NCBI RefSeq assembly: GCF_030248535.1
Contig: NZ_JAHGAJ010000025.1
Coordinates: 1-64,000 of the forward strand
Length of the DNA stretch: 64,000 nucleotides
Origin: Vibrio sp. D404a
GTDB lineage: Bacteria; Pseudomonadota; Gammaproteobacteria; Enterobacterales; Vibrionaceae
Reading direction: 5' to 3'
The position numbers and the translations under genes are program-made. Positions 24,255 to 32,383 of the stretch are shown here, piece after piece; positions within the stretch are counted from its first letter, which is position 1; each line of letters opens with the position of its first letter. The notes beneath the pieces were generated by a model. That model was not told where the DNA came from, did not search any database, and was given only the letters and a program-made list of their open reading frames with translations.

Positions 24255-25055
24255 TTATAGGTCTTGGATGTTTTCAGCTTCTAGCTCTTGGAAGTAGCGT
24301 AGAGTCTTAACTTTAAGCTCTTGTTGAGCTGGCTCATCAGCAACGATGATAGCTTTACGGTGCATTTGAAGCGCTGTAACAGTCCACATGTGGTTTACAG
24401 AACCTTCGATAGCCACTTGTAGAGCTTGTGCTTTGTTGTGACCCATAGTCAGGATCATTACTTCTTCAGCGTCTAGTAGAGTCGCAACACCGATTGTTAG
24501 TGCGTATTTTGGCACTTGGTTGATGTCGTTGTCGAAGAAGCGAGAGTTCGCGATGCGAGTCTCTTCAGTTAGCGTCTTGATACGAGTACGAGAAGCTAGA
24601 GAAGAACCTGGTTCGTTGAATGCGATGTGACCGTCGATGCCGATACCACCCATGAACAGGTTGATTTTGCCGTATGAACGGATTTTTTCTTCGTATGCAG
24701 CACAGTGAGCGTCGATGTCTTCAGCTTGGCCGTCTAGTAGGTTGATGTTCTCTTCTTGAATATCAACGTGGTTGAAGAAGTTTGTGTACATGAAAGTACG
24801 GTAAGACTCAGGGTGGTTAGGATCGATACCTACGTACTCATCCATGTTGAATGTAACAACGTTTTTAAAGCTAACTTCACCCGCATTGTATAGCGCGATT
24901 AGCTCTTTGTAAGTCGTTAGTGGTGTGCCACCAGTAGGTAGACCAAGAACGAATGGACGATCAGCTGTTGGGTTGAATGCTTTGATCGCTTCAACGATGT
25001 GACGAGCTGCCCATTTACCTACTTGTGCCGCGTTGTTTAAAGGAATAAGTCTCAT
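24255..25055 (-). CDS. nagB: Glucosamine-6-phosphate deaminase
   Basis: A 266-residue enzyme converting glucosamine-6-phosphate to fructose-6-phosphate and ammonia, the last step of GlcNAc/chitin catabolism. Start at 25055 (MRLIPLNNAAQVGKWAA), as in E. coli NagB (also 266 residues). Signatures: LGLPTGGTPLTTY, NMDEYVG, GGIGIDGHIAFNEPGSSL and the allosteric-site region. Monocistronic here, away from nagA. The window also carries a chitinase gene, so both ends of chitin use are represented. Confidence 0.97.
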   Translation of the reverse strand: MRLIPLNNAAQVGKWAARHIVEAIKAFNPTADRPFVLGLPTGGTPLTTYKELIALYNAGEVSFKNVVTFNMDEYVGIDPNHPESYRTFMYTNFFNHVDIQEENINLLDGQAEDIDAHCAAYEEKIRSYGKINLFMGGIGIDGHIAFNEPGSSLASRTRIKTLTEETRIANSRFFDNDINQVPKYALTIGVATLLDAEEVMILTMGHNKAQALQVAIEGSVNHMWTVTALQMHRKAIIVADEPAQQELKVKTLRYFQELEAENIQDL

Positions 25056-25487
25056 TTTTGTAGCCCCTAAGATAAATAATTTATAGTGTGCTGAAACATT
25101 AATTCGCATTATAAAATAAGTGATCTGTTTCTGCCATTGTTTTAGGTCAAATTTTTAGTTTTTTAATGATATCTGTGACAGTAAGTCTCAAAATTGCACA
25201 ATGTTACTAGGGATATTTATCATCGTTAAACAAGCTTCATCTGCTTGTCATAAAAGGGATTTTTGCTCGAATTATCACCGCTTAGTTTGTAACAAATTGA
25301 TGGCTTAAAAAAATGACATTTATTTTGTTGTTTAGAAGGGGAGGTAAGGCGCTTCGGGTTGCAGTAAATGCGGGATGTGCAGAGGCATGATGACGAGAAG
25401 ATTCTCGCTATCATTATGAAATTTATAAATATATTGTAAAGGCGCGCTTATTCGCTACACTTGTAACAGGTGCCGTGTGGGGAAGTA
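25056..25487. other. Non-coding stretch upstream of nagB
   Basis: About 430 bp, AT-rich, without a convincing gene. A TATAAT-like -10 on the minus strand near 25108-25113 overlaps an imperfect palindrome at 25099-25119 (TTATTTT...GAATTAA on the minus strand) that resembles a NagC operator. Otherwise I see nothing. Confidence 0.4.
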
Positions 25488-25515
25488 AGCTCAAGGCGTA
25501 ACAACACCTTGAGCT
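25488..25515 (-). terminator. Hairpin after maoP
   Basis: An 11-bp stem (25488-25498 with 25505-25515, one G-U pair) just past the maoP stop; no strong U-tract. Confidence 0.55.
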
Positions 25516-25522
25516 CAGAAGA

Positions 25523-25876
25523 TTAATCTTCCAACACTAACTCGCTGTCGTACTCTTCTCTTGGCATTTCGCCACGTTTACAGCCGTTAAGAGTGTGGAA
25601 GCGACGACGCCCGCGGGCAAGCTGGATGTATTTCAACCAAACACGCTCTAACTTAGACTTCGCCTTGTGAGGGTGAGATAACACTTTCACAAAGTGTTTT
25701 TCTTCAGCGTTGGTCGGTGCAAGTTCGCCCGATTCAAGTGCTAGCATGGTATCACCAAACAAGGTTAGGATTTCTTCTTCTACAAGAGTAAAATCACCTG
25801 ACTTAGCAAACCCTCTTGGGAATTTATTGGTGTCATAAAAACGTTTTTTTCCGTGTCGGAATTCGGTCTCAGACAT
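25523..25876 (-). CDS. maoP: Macrodomain Ori organization protein (DUF413)
   Basis: A 117-residue DUF413 protein homologous to E. coli MaoP (formerly YifE), which organises the Ori macrodomain together with the cis site maoS. Shared elements are RFYDTNKFPRGFAKSGDFTL at residues 12-31 and RVWLKYIQLARGRRRFHTLNG near the C-terminus. It is divergent from hdfR, exactly as in E. coli. SD: the codon context is ordinary. The maoP-hdfR space holds a palindrome (25995-26012). Confidence 0.85.
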   Translation of the reverse strand: MSETEFRHGKKRFYDTNKFPRGFAKSGDFTLVEEEILTLFGDTMLALESGELAPTNAEEKHFVKVLSHPHKAKSKLERVWLKYIQLARGRRRFHTLNGCKRGEMPREEYDSELVLED

Positions 25877-25994
25877 AACAGCCTCAGTAATGTGGTTGGA
25901 TTGAAATTAGTGTTTTTGTTGCTCACGCGAAAATATTGTTAAAAGGCAAAAATGGAAAACAAAACGTTTTTGCCCTTACGATAAACAATCCTAG

Positions 25995-26012
25995 ATCTGC
26001 TAGTTAGCAGAT
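25995..26012. promoter_or_regulatory. Palindrome between maoP and hdfR
   Basis: An 18-bp inverted repeat ATCTGCTA-gt-TAGCAGAT, 20 bp before hdfR. It could be the HdfR autoregulatory operator, or a counterpart of the E. coli maoS site, which also lies beside maoP; the sequence alone cannot decide. Confidence 0.4.
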
Positions 26013-26032
26013 TTATTACAGAGATGTATTTG

Positions 26033-26923
26033 ATGGATGTGAAAGTATTTAGAACCTTTCTAGAGGTTGCAAGGGTGCGCCATTTCGGTCGTGCTGCTGA
26101 AAACTTGTATTTAACTCAGGCGGCAGTCAGTGCCCGAATCAAACAGCTTGAGGGCTATTTTGATACTCAGCTTTTTATTCGCGATCGCAACAATATTAAG
26201 CTGACTTCCTCTGGTGAGCGCTTGATTGGTTATGCAGAAGTAATGGTGTCTACCTTGCAACAGGCGAAGTTTGAGCTGTCTCTTGAGAGCGGCAAAGCGC
26301 TTCAACTCACGTTAGGTGGAACTCCGAATATTTGGGATGCCTACTTACAAAACTGTTTGAGTGTGGTGACGGACTCTTTTGGGGGTTATGGCTTTATGGC
26401 GGAAGTCATGGGACGTGAGCAACTCAATCGAAGCCTGTTAGAGCGCACTCTAGATATGGCCTTTGCTTTCGATCAGATCAAAGCGGAAGAGTTGAACTGC
26501 AAAAAGGTGGCAGACTTAGTCTTGGTGTTGGTTTCTACCCAGCCGGATGACCTAGAGAGCGTATTCCAGCATAAATATGTATACGTTGATTGGGGGACAC
26601 GCTTTGGTTCAGAGCACGCCGAGCGTCACCCGAAAGTGCCAGCACCTTATTTACGCACCTCAACGGCTCGTATTGCTCTAGACTTTATTCTCGAGAAAGG
26701 CGGCAGTGCTTACTTGCCTGTCTCTTTGGTGGAGCCGTTCATTGAGTCTGGCCAACTGCACAAAGTGAAAGGCGTTGAGGACTGGTATCGCCCTATTTAC
26801 CTAAGCTATCGCAAGTCGAGCACCTCTGTGGACGCGATTATGCAGGTCGAAGAACTAGTGAAAGAGATTGACCCTTCTACAGCTTACACCTTGCAACAAG
26901 CAGCGGATATTTCGCCTGAGTAG
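26033..26923 (+). CDS. hdfR: LysR-family regulator HdfR
   Basis: A 296-residue LysR-type regulator. The N-terminal helix-turn-helix (RTFLEVARVRHFGRAAENLYLTQAAVSARIKQLE) is close to E. coli HdfR, a regulator of flagellar and glutamate-synthase genes, and the divergent maoP neighbour supports the assignment. I start at 26033 (MDVKVFRTF) because the ATG at 26024 has AGAG only two bases away, whereas 26033 has it at proper distance. The effector domain spans about residues 90-290. Followed by a long palindromic terminator. Confidence 0.85.
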   Translation: MDVKVFRTFLEVARVRHFGRAAENLYLTQAAVSARIKQLEGYFDTQLFIRDRNNIKLTSSGERLIGYAEVMVSTLQQAKFELSLESGKALQLTLGGTPNIWDAYLQNCLSVVTDSFGGYGFMAEVMGREQLNRSLLERTLDMAFAFDQIKAEELNCKKVADLVLVLVSTQPDDLESVFQHKYVYVDWGTRFGSEHAERHPKVPAPYLRTSTARIALDFILEKGGSAYLPVSLVEPFIESGQLHKVKGVEDWYRPIYLSYRKSSTSVDAIMQVEELVKEIDPSTAYTLQQAADISPE

Positions 26924-26984
26924 TCATCGTTATTAATAACAATTGTTGATTGGTGAAAGCGAATAACAAGCTAAATCCAAAGAA

Positions 26985-27012
26985 ATAATGGCTCCCAATT
27001 GGGAGCCATTAT
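26985..27012 (+). terminator. Terminator after hdfR (28-bp palindrome)
   Basis: A perfect palindrome with arms ATAATGGCTCCCAA/TTGGGAGCCATTAT. Works on both strands; it also separates hdfR from the small gene at 27052. Confidence 0.8.
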
Positions 27013-27051
27013 AGTTTTAAGCCAGCAAAGGCAAGCGACACGGGTGAGATG

Positions 27052-27255
27052 TCATAAATTCATTAAGTTCTCAATGGACTCTTCTAACGAGTGAGACATG
27101 TAAGAGTGTATTTGATGACCGTCAGTAGCGTCGATCTCAATCATGGAGATACCGCTTTCGGAAGTGTCTTCGAGATATCCGAGCGATTGCTCGACAGACT
27201 GACAGGTGAGAACTTGATTGTTCTTGAGAACAATGCGACAGGTGTGCAGATCCAT
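27052..27255 (-). CDS. Small hypothetical protein, 67 aa
   Basis: A 67-residue acidic protein (MDLHTCRIVLKNNQVL...) with no signal peptide or membrane segment. Start at the ATG at 27255 with AAGGA 9 bases upstream; a TTG two codons earlier is less likely. It has a predicted beta-beta-alpha pattern and begins like a small cytoplasmic domain, but I do not recognise the family. Divergent from the Ada-AlkA fusion gene, sharing a 229-bp intergenic region. Confidence 0.55.
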   Translation of the reverse strand: MDLHTCRIVLKNNQVLTCQSVEQSLGYLEDTSESGISMIEIDATDGHQIHSYMSHSLEESIENLMNL

Positions 27256-27484
27256 AGCCAATTATCCTTGTTATTCAGCCAGCCTCGGCATCTTAGGCGC
27301 CAAGTGATAGCTGTGACGTTGTGAGAGAAAACCTCGTTCTATATAAGGGTAGTTGAACTATGTGAAAAGCAAATTAAAAAAATTCAATTTATTGTATATT
27401 CAGTTCCGGAAATGGCTAGCGTTCGCTTGGCTTGTCGGTACACTTTAATTTATTACTTGACGTTATCGGGTTGAAGGTAGGCAT

Positions 27485-28876
27485 ATGGAAGGCAAGATTC
27501 ATCAATACAGCGATCTGAGCAGTGCTCAATGCCAACAGGCGCGACTCGCGCGAGACGCCCGCTTTGATGGCCTGTTTTTTATCGCTGTAAAAACGACGGG
27601 TATATTCTGTCGTCCTATCTGTCCAGCCTCGCCGCCGAAAGAGCAGAACGTCGAATATTTTTCTAATCAAGCTCAAGCGCTGCAAGCTGGCTATCGCCCA
27701 TGTTTGCGCTGTCGTCCAGACAGTGCGCCGTTCTCTCCGGCTTGGAAGGGTGTTGAAACCACCTTTTTAAGAGCTCAAAAGCTGATTGAAGAGGGTGTGT
27801 TGGCAGAAGGAAGCAGCCAGCAGTTATGCGAGCGTCTAGGGATATCAGATCGCTACCTTCGTAGCTTATTTTCTAAATATATGGGTGTGTCGCCCAAGCA
27901 ATACGCGATTTACAACCAACTGATGTTTGCCAAGCAATTGCTCCATAACAGCCAGATGAGTATCACTGACATTGGATTTGCTTGCGGCTTTAAAAGCACA
28001 CGTCGTTTTAATGATGCTTTTTTGAAAGTGATGAAGCTGTCACCCTCTCAGATTCGAAAGTCAGGAACCGACAGTGTTAGTACCAATGCGATTCGCCTTC
28101 CAGTGAAGGGGGCGATCAACTGGCAACATATGCTGAACTTTTATCGTAAGCGGATGATAGAAGGTGTGGAAGAGGTTGGAGAAGACTATTACCAGCGAAC
28201 CGTGATCATCAACGGAGCGAGTGGTTGGTTTCGAATCCGTCACGTCAACCGTCGTCAGTCAACGGATGACCAGTTGGAAGTTGAGTTTGAGTTAAGCCAA
28301 ATGAATCAGCTGAGGAATTTGATACGTCGAATTCGTCGGATGTTTGATCTCGATGTCGACATCAATCGAGTTGAGGCGCACCTTGGCAATGTAGACGCCT
28401 CTCTGATTAAAGAGCCCGGCATTCGTATTCCCGGAGTATGGTCGCCTTGGGAGGCGGGTGTGCGTGCGATCTTAGGGCAGCAGGTTTCGGTTAAAGCCGC
28501 TATCGGTCAGTTAAATTTACTGGCCAAGCAGCTTTCACCGCAAGAAGGAACTCTCTACTTCCCGACACCAGAGCAAGTGCATGCGGCGGATATCAGCTTT
28601 CTACGAATGCCGCAGAGTCGCAAAGACACCTTGCACCGATTTGCCGCTTACATGATTGAAAACCAGCATCAGCATCCAAGTAAGTGGCTCGATCTTAAGG
28701 GCATTGGTCCGTGGACAGTTCATTACGCTTTATTGAGAGGCCTGAGCGAACCCGATCATTTACTGACTGGCGATTTGATTGTGAAGAAATTCATCGACCA
28801 ACATGCCAATATCACAGCAAACAAGGTGGCTCCTTGGGGAAGCTATGCAACATTCCATTGCTGGAGCCATTTCTAA
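27485..28876 (+). CDS. Ada N-terminal/AraC-HTH/AlkA fusion: methyl-sensing regulator and 3-methyladenine DNA glycosylase
   Basis: A 463-residue multidomain repair protein. Residues 16-80 are the Ada zinc domain with C42, C46, C73 and C76 (FCRPIC, CLRC); C42 is the expected methyl-accepting, phosphotriester-repair cysteine. Residues about 95-190 are an AraC-type helix-turn-helix. Residues about 200-280 are the AlkA N-terminal domain. The C-terminal part is an HhH-GPD glycosylase (LKGIGPWTVHYALLRGL, then D in LLTGDL). In E. coli these parts are split between Ada and AlkA. ogt follows 49 bp downstream, completing an alkylation-repair operon. Confidence 0.9.
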   Translation: MEGKIHQYSDLSSAQCQQARLARDARFDGLFFIAVKTTGIFCRPICPASPPKEQNVEYFSNQAQALQAGYRPCLRCRPDSAPFSPAWKGVETTFLRAQKLIEEGVLAEGSSQQLCERLGISDRYLRSLFSKYMGVSPKQYAIYNQLMFAKQLLHNSQMSITDIGFACGFKSTRRFNDAFLKVMKLSPSQIRKSGTDSVSTNAIRLPVKGAINWQHMLNFYRKRMIEGVEEVGEDYYQRTVIINGASGWFRIRHVNRRQSTDDQLEVEFELSQMNQLRNLIRRIRRMFDLDVDINRVEAHLGNVDASLIKEPGIRIPGVWSPWEAGVRAILGQQVSVKAAIGQLNLLAKQLSPQEGTLYFPTPEQVHAADISFLRMPQSRKDTLHRFAAYMIENQHQHPSKWLDLKGIGPWTVHYALLRGLSEPDHLLTGDLIVKKFIDQHANITANKVAPWGSYATFHCWSHF

Positions 28877-28925
28877 TGCCATTTCTAAAGCATGCGGTTT
28901 CGTACCGATATTGGGATATATGACA

Positions 28926-29411
28926 ATGATTAAACGATTTACTTACTACACGAGCCCACTGGGTATTGTGACGATACAAGGCTGCGATGATGGATTATTG
29001 GGTGTTTGGTTTGAAACCCACACCACTAAGCCAGAAGAACTGGGTGTACAAGATGATGCGTTTGCGCTGTTTGCAGAAACTAAGCGTCAACTCGATGGCT
29101 ATTTTTCTGGAAAGCTGAACAACTTCTCAATCCCAGTCGCAGCAGAGGGAACGCCATTTCAGCAGTCGGTTTGGCAAGCTTTAATGCGTATTCCTTTTGG
29201 GGAGACATGGAGTTACCAGCAGCTTGCTGATGAGATTGGTAATCCTAAAGCGGTTAGGGCGGTGGGGTTGGCAAATGGAAAAAATCCGGTTTCCATCATA
29301 GTACCGTGCCATCGCGTGATCGGTAAAAACGGTAAACTGACAGGCTATGCGGGTGGTGTTGAGAGAAAGTCAGCATTGCTGAAATTAGAAAGTGATCTAT
29401 CAATTAGTTGA
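28926..29411 (+). CDS. ogt: Methylated-DNA--protein-cysteine S-methyltransferase
   Basis: A 161-residue O6-alkylguanine-DNA alkyltransferase with the suicide-cysteine motif PCHRVIG in IIVPCHRVIGKNGKLTGYAGG. Helix-turn-helix region is in PFGETWSYQQLADEIGNPKAVRAVG. I start at 28926 (MIKRFTYY) since GGGA lies 9 bases upstream; ATG at 28920 is also in frame. The Ada-AlkA fusion upstream lacks this domain, so the two genes together supply the full set of adaptive-response activities. Confidence 0.93.
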   Translation: MIKRFTYYTSPLGIVTIQGCDDGLLGVWFETHTTKPEELGVQDDAFALFAETKRQLDGYFSGKLNNFSIPVAAEGTPFQQSVWQALMRIPFGETWSYQQLADEIGNPKAVRAVGLANGKNPVSIIVPCHRVIGKNGKLTGYAGGVERKSALLKLESDLSIS

Positions 29412-29500
29412 ATAAATGCTCTTATTGTTTTCTGGTATTTCTATAATTCCCTGCTTATCATTTACAAATTACAGAATAAATATAAAAGCAGAAAACCTCT

Positions 29501-29869
29501 ATGAACCGACAAATGATGACGGTAATCGGGTGTAGCAGCGTTTTATTGACTGGGTGTTTGAGTGAGACAACGAAACCATTTGAGGTTCCTCAACTGGTTC
29601 TATTCAGTGGCATGTATGAAAACCCAGAGAATGAGAGTTACTTGGTCTTCGAATCGGGTAAAGTGCGCTACCAAACCACGGACACCAGCGTTACACGCGA
29701 TTATACCGTCGATGATGACTTGATCAGCATTGAGCTGAATAGCGCGAGCAGTAAAACCGGCCCCGGATTGGTGATGCGTATCCACAATGATGGCGATAGG
29801 CTGACCTGTAACGGCTGCCCAGGCTTGCAACTGAGTAACGTTTGGACGCGAGTACCTGAATCAAAGTAA
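29501..29869 (+). CDS. Hypothetical lipoprotein
   Basis: A 122-residue protein with a lipoprotein signal: hydrophobic residues 6-16 then LLTGC, lipidated Cys at residue 19. The mature part is predicted beta-rich (GMYENPENESYLVFESGKVRY) with two more cysteines in CNGCPG near the C-terminus. No family recognised. Stands alone between ogt and nhaD. Confidence 0.65.
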   Translation: MNRQMMTVIGCSSVLLTGCLSETTKPFEVPQLVLFSGMYENPENESYLVFESGKVRYQTTDTSVTRDYTVDDDLISIELNSASSKTGPGLVMRIHNDGDRLTCNGCPGLQLSNVWTRVPESK

Positions 29870-30035
29870 TAATCCTTCGATGGTTCGGTAGTGTTCCTTT
29901 AGCTTTTAGTGATTAAAGCACGCTAACTGGAGCTCTATGACACTTAACATGTTCACCATTTAAGACATAAATCCTGAGGTCCTCTCTTCCCCAACTCAGG
30001 CATGTCTCTGATCAAACATCTATTCACTCAAGTGA

Positions 30036-31472
30036 CTAAAACAGGCTAGCGTTCATCGCGAGATGCACGGCAATGCTCAATGCGTAACCAATAGCGATCA
30101 CCGGCATCCATTTTAGGTGACCAAAAAAGGTGTATTTACCATGTGCAGCCCCCATCAATGCTACTCCAGCAGCACTGCCGATCGAGAGTAAGCTACCACC
30201 AACCCCTGCCGTTAAGGTGATCAACAACCAGTTGCCAATCGACATTGAAGGCTCCATAGAGAGCACGGCGAACATCACTGGGATGTTATCGACGATGGCA
30301 GACAGCACACCGACCATAATATTGGCCCAAATTGGGTTCCATTGGCTGTACATGACGCCTGATGCTAACTCCAAATACCCAAGCAAGCTAAGCCCACCAA
30401 CACACATTACAACGCCATAGAAGAAGAGCAGCGTATCCCACTCGGCGTGGGAGACACGTCGAAAGACATCAAAAGGCACCACAGAACCCAAGCGTTTAAG
30501 AGCGGCTTCATCGTGGTTGGCGATGGCGATCGCTTTCTTCTTCGCGAGTGATTTAGGCAAGGTTTTGCGTAGGAAGAACCCAAAGAACTGCAAATACGCT
30601 AAGCCCATCATCATCCCCATCACCGGTGGGAAATGAATGACAGCGTGGAAAGCGACCGCGGTTGCAATGGTCATGATGAACAAGAACACAATACGTTTGG
30701 CTCCGCGTTTGAGCTCAACGTGTTGGTGCACAGTGTCCGGCTGGGTTGTCGGTACGAAATAGGACATGATTATTGCGGGTGCGAGATAGTTTACTGCCGA
30801 TGGGATAAACAGCGGCATAAATTCCGAGAAGCTCACGTAACCCGCTTGCCATACCATCAAGGTAGTAATGTCACCGAATGGGCTAAAGGCACCGCCGGCG
30901 TTGGCGGCAATCACTATATTGACGCACGCAAGGTTGACGAATTTAGGGTTGGAACCAGCGACTTTGAGCACCACGGCACACATTAACAACGCTGTCGTGA
31001 GGTTGTCGGCAATGGGAGAAATGAAGAACGACAGAATACCTGTTAGCCAAAACAGGGAGCGGTAGTTAAACCCTTTGCCTACCATCCAAGCCTGCAGTGC
31101 ATCAAACAAACGACGCTCCTCCATGGCACTGATATAGGTCATCGCCACTAACAGGAATAGCAGCAGCTCGGCATACTCAAGTAAGTTGTGCTCTAAGGCG
31201 GCCTGCGCGACTTCAATTTGGTGGTAGTTTTGATAGGTCAAACCGATAGCAATCCAGATGAGGCCAGCAGCAAGTAGAACCGGTTTGGATTTTCGCAGTT
31301 GAAGATACTCTTCCATCATGACGAATGCATACGCTATGACAAAAATCGCTAGGCACAAGTAGCCAACCGAAGATTGAGTTAGGTTGAGGGTTTGAGAGGT
31401 TCCTAGCGCACTGGCAAAAGAGAGTGACGGAAATGCAGCCAAGATAAAGGCGAGAATCTTTGTGCCTGCCAT
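30036..31472 (-). CDS. nhaD: Na+/H+ antiporter NhaD
   Basis: A 478-residue inner-membrane antiporter of the NhaD (IT superfamily) type, exporting Na+ or Li+ for H+ at alkaline pH. About twelve to thirteen membrane segments. Family signatures: ISPIADNLTTALLMC, ANAGGAFSPFGDITTLMVW and SAIVDNIPVMFAV, with the conserved Asp/Thr residues of the ion pathway. Length is that of V. cholerae and V. parahaemolyticus NhaD. An N-terminal segment may act as a cleavable signal. No riboswitch seen upstream. Confidence 0.95.
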   Translation of the reverse strand: MAGTKILAFILAAFPSLSFASALGTSQTLNLTQSSVGYLCLAIFVIAYAFVMMEEYLQLRKSKPVLLAAGLIWIAIGLTYQNYHQIEVAQAALEHNLLEYAELLLFLLVAMTYISAMEERRLFDALQAWMVGKGFNYRSLFWLTGILSFFISPIADNLTTALLMCAVVLKVAGSNPKFVNLACVNIVIAANAGGAFSPFGDITTLMVWQAGYVSFSEFMPLFIPSAVNYLAPAIIMSYFVPTTQPDTVHQHVELKRGAKRIVFLFIMTIATAVAFHAVIHFPPVMGMMMGLAYLQFFGFFLRKTLPKSLAKKKAIAIANHDEAALKRLGSVVPFDVFRRVSHAEWDTLLFFYGVVMCVGGLSLLGYLELASGVMYSQWNPIWANIMVGVLSAIVDNIPVMFAVLSMEPSMSIGNWLLITLTAGVGGSLLSIGSAAGVALMGAAHGKYTFFGHLKWMPVIAIGYALSIAVHLAMNASLF

Positions 31473-31629
31473 AATATACGCTCCATGTGATTAGGCCAGT
31501 GAGTACGCGTAAAAGCGTAGACCTAAATATTCAAGCGTAGTGTGATAGAACTCTTAATAATTCAAGAGATTAGTGAATTGGTAGTAGAGAAGAGCGAATA
31601 GTATGAGAGAGAAAAGTGCAATGCATAAA

Positions 31630-31669
31630 AAGCGAAAAAGCTCTATCAACCATTGTATTGATAGAGCTT
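31630..31669 (-). terminator. Rho-independent terminator of the 56-aa gene
   Basis: A 12-bp stem AAGCTCTATCAA/TTGATAGAGCTT (31638-31649 with 31658-31669), 8-base loop, then TTTTCGCTTTTT on the minus strand. Confidence 0.88.
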
Positions 31670-31682
31670 GATCTTAATCGCC

Positions 31683-31853
31683 CTAAGCAGCGCTGCGATC
31701 AAAGGTAACAGTTTGCTCAACGGCACACACTTCAACAGGCCAACCGTACGATTGGTATTCCAGTGCAAGTTTGTCAGCGACAACGCGAGAAACAGTTGCG
31801 CTAATCCACATACCTTTGCCCATTACTTGATATTTCAAAGTTCTCATTTCCAT
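31683..31853 (-). CDS. Small protein, 56 aa
   Basis: A 56-residue frame beginning MEMRTLKYQVMGKGMWISAT and ending AVEQTVTFDRSAA, with a good terminator 14 bp downstream. It has a Trp/Tyr-rich, probably beta-strand-rich sequence and no membrane segment. A second in-frame ATG at 31847 is possible. AAGGA lies 13 bases before the first ATG, somewhat far. Codon use looks like that of neighbouring genes and the terminator frames it, so I consider it a real gene. Family not recognised. Confidence 0.65.
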   Translation of the reverse strand: MEMRTLKYQVMGKGMWISATVSRVVADKLALEYQSYGWPVEVCAVEQTVTFDRSAA

Positions 31854-32383
31854 AGTAACCACTGCTTCCTTTTCCTTGCTATTGGCTAACGGCAGTCTAT
31901 AGCAGGCCCTAGGGCTGAAATTTCACAATCAGCTCAGATCTTTTCTATTCAAGCTCAGGGGTAGTTAGTGTGGATTTACCCTAGTATTAGTATGCTGTAC
32001 TGATGGGTTTGGAACTAAAATCACAAACTAAGTCTATGTATTTAATGAGAAATATAAATTCGAAGAAATTTTGTGTAAGAGATCTCTCACATCACTTTCA
32101 GAGATAATGAGAACGTAGTGTCATAAAATGTAGGTAAATGATAATTACAATGAGTAATTGTTAAGTGTGGCGGCTTATATTTTGATGGGTTTTGTGTTCT
32201 AAATATTAAGTTATCATTAGCAGTAATTTCTATACTTTTGCTGATATCACAGTTCTATATTTTATATCGGTAGTTATAAATAATATTATTATCTAATTGA
32301 TTTTGGTCATAACCTGCTACTGCATAACTTTGCACTATCTATACGTGTTCTGTTCCACATAAACAATATGTATAGAGGCGATT
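31854..32383. other. AT-rich intergenic region upstream of the yjiHG-like genes
   Basis: About 530 bp without a convincing gene. It contains an exact VarA/UvrY box (32074-32091). The 32092-32383 part is AT-rich with few GGA triplets and no hairpin array, so it is not a CsrB-type RNA. A long leader or remote promoter for the gene at 32384 is likely. Confidence 0.6.
32074..32091 (+). promoter_or_regulatory. VarA/UvrY (GacA-type) binding box
   Basis: TGTAAGAGATCTCTCACA is the exact reverse complement of the 18-bp box at 34111-34128 upstream of the CsrB-type RNA and matches the known UvrY/SirA box. It lies 293 bp before the yjiH-like start codon and 221 bp before the divergent 56-aa gene. Confidence 0.75.

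Noticed and set aside
25226..25414. 62-codon frame on the minus strand upstream of nagB
   Set aside because: Cysteine- and serine-rich low-complexity translation, no ribosome site, no family resemblance.
28803..28925. Suspected frameshift at the end of the Ada-AlkA fusion
   Set aside because: The C-terminal sequence APWGSYATF is a normal AlkA ending, and the downstream ogt frame merely overlaps.
30009..30016. A further GTTTGATC octamer on the minus strand
   Set aside because: 18 bases downstream there is GGGAAG instead of GTAWA, and no gene start follows properly, so it is taken as chance.
31668..31889. 73-codon plus-strand frame opposite the 56-aa gene
   Set aside because: Overlaps the minus-strand gene and its terminator; translation has no family resemblance and no ribosome site.
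32092..32383. Possible second Csr RNA next to the orphan VarA box
   Set aside because: Few GGA or TCC triplets, no hairpin array and no terminator on either strand.
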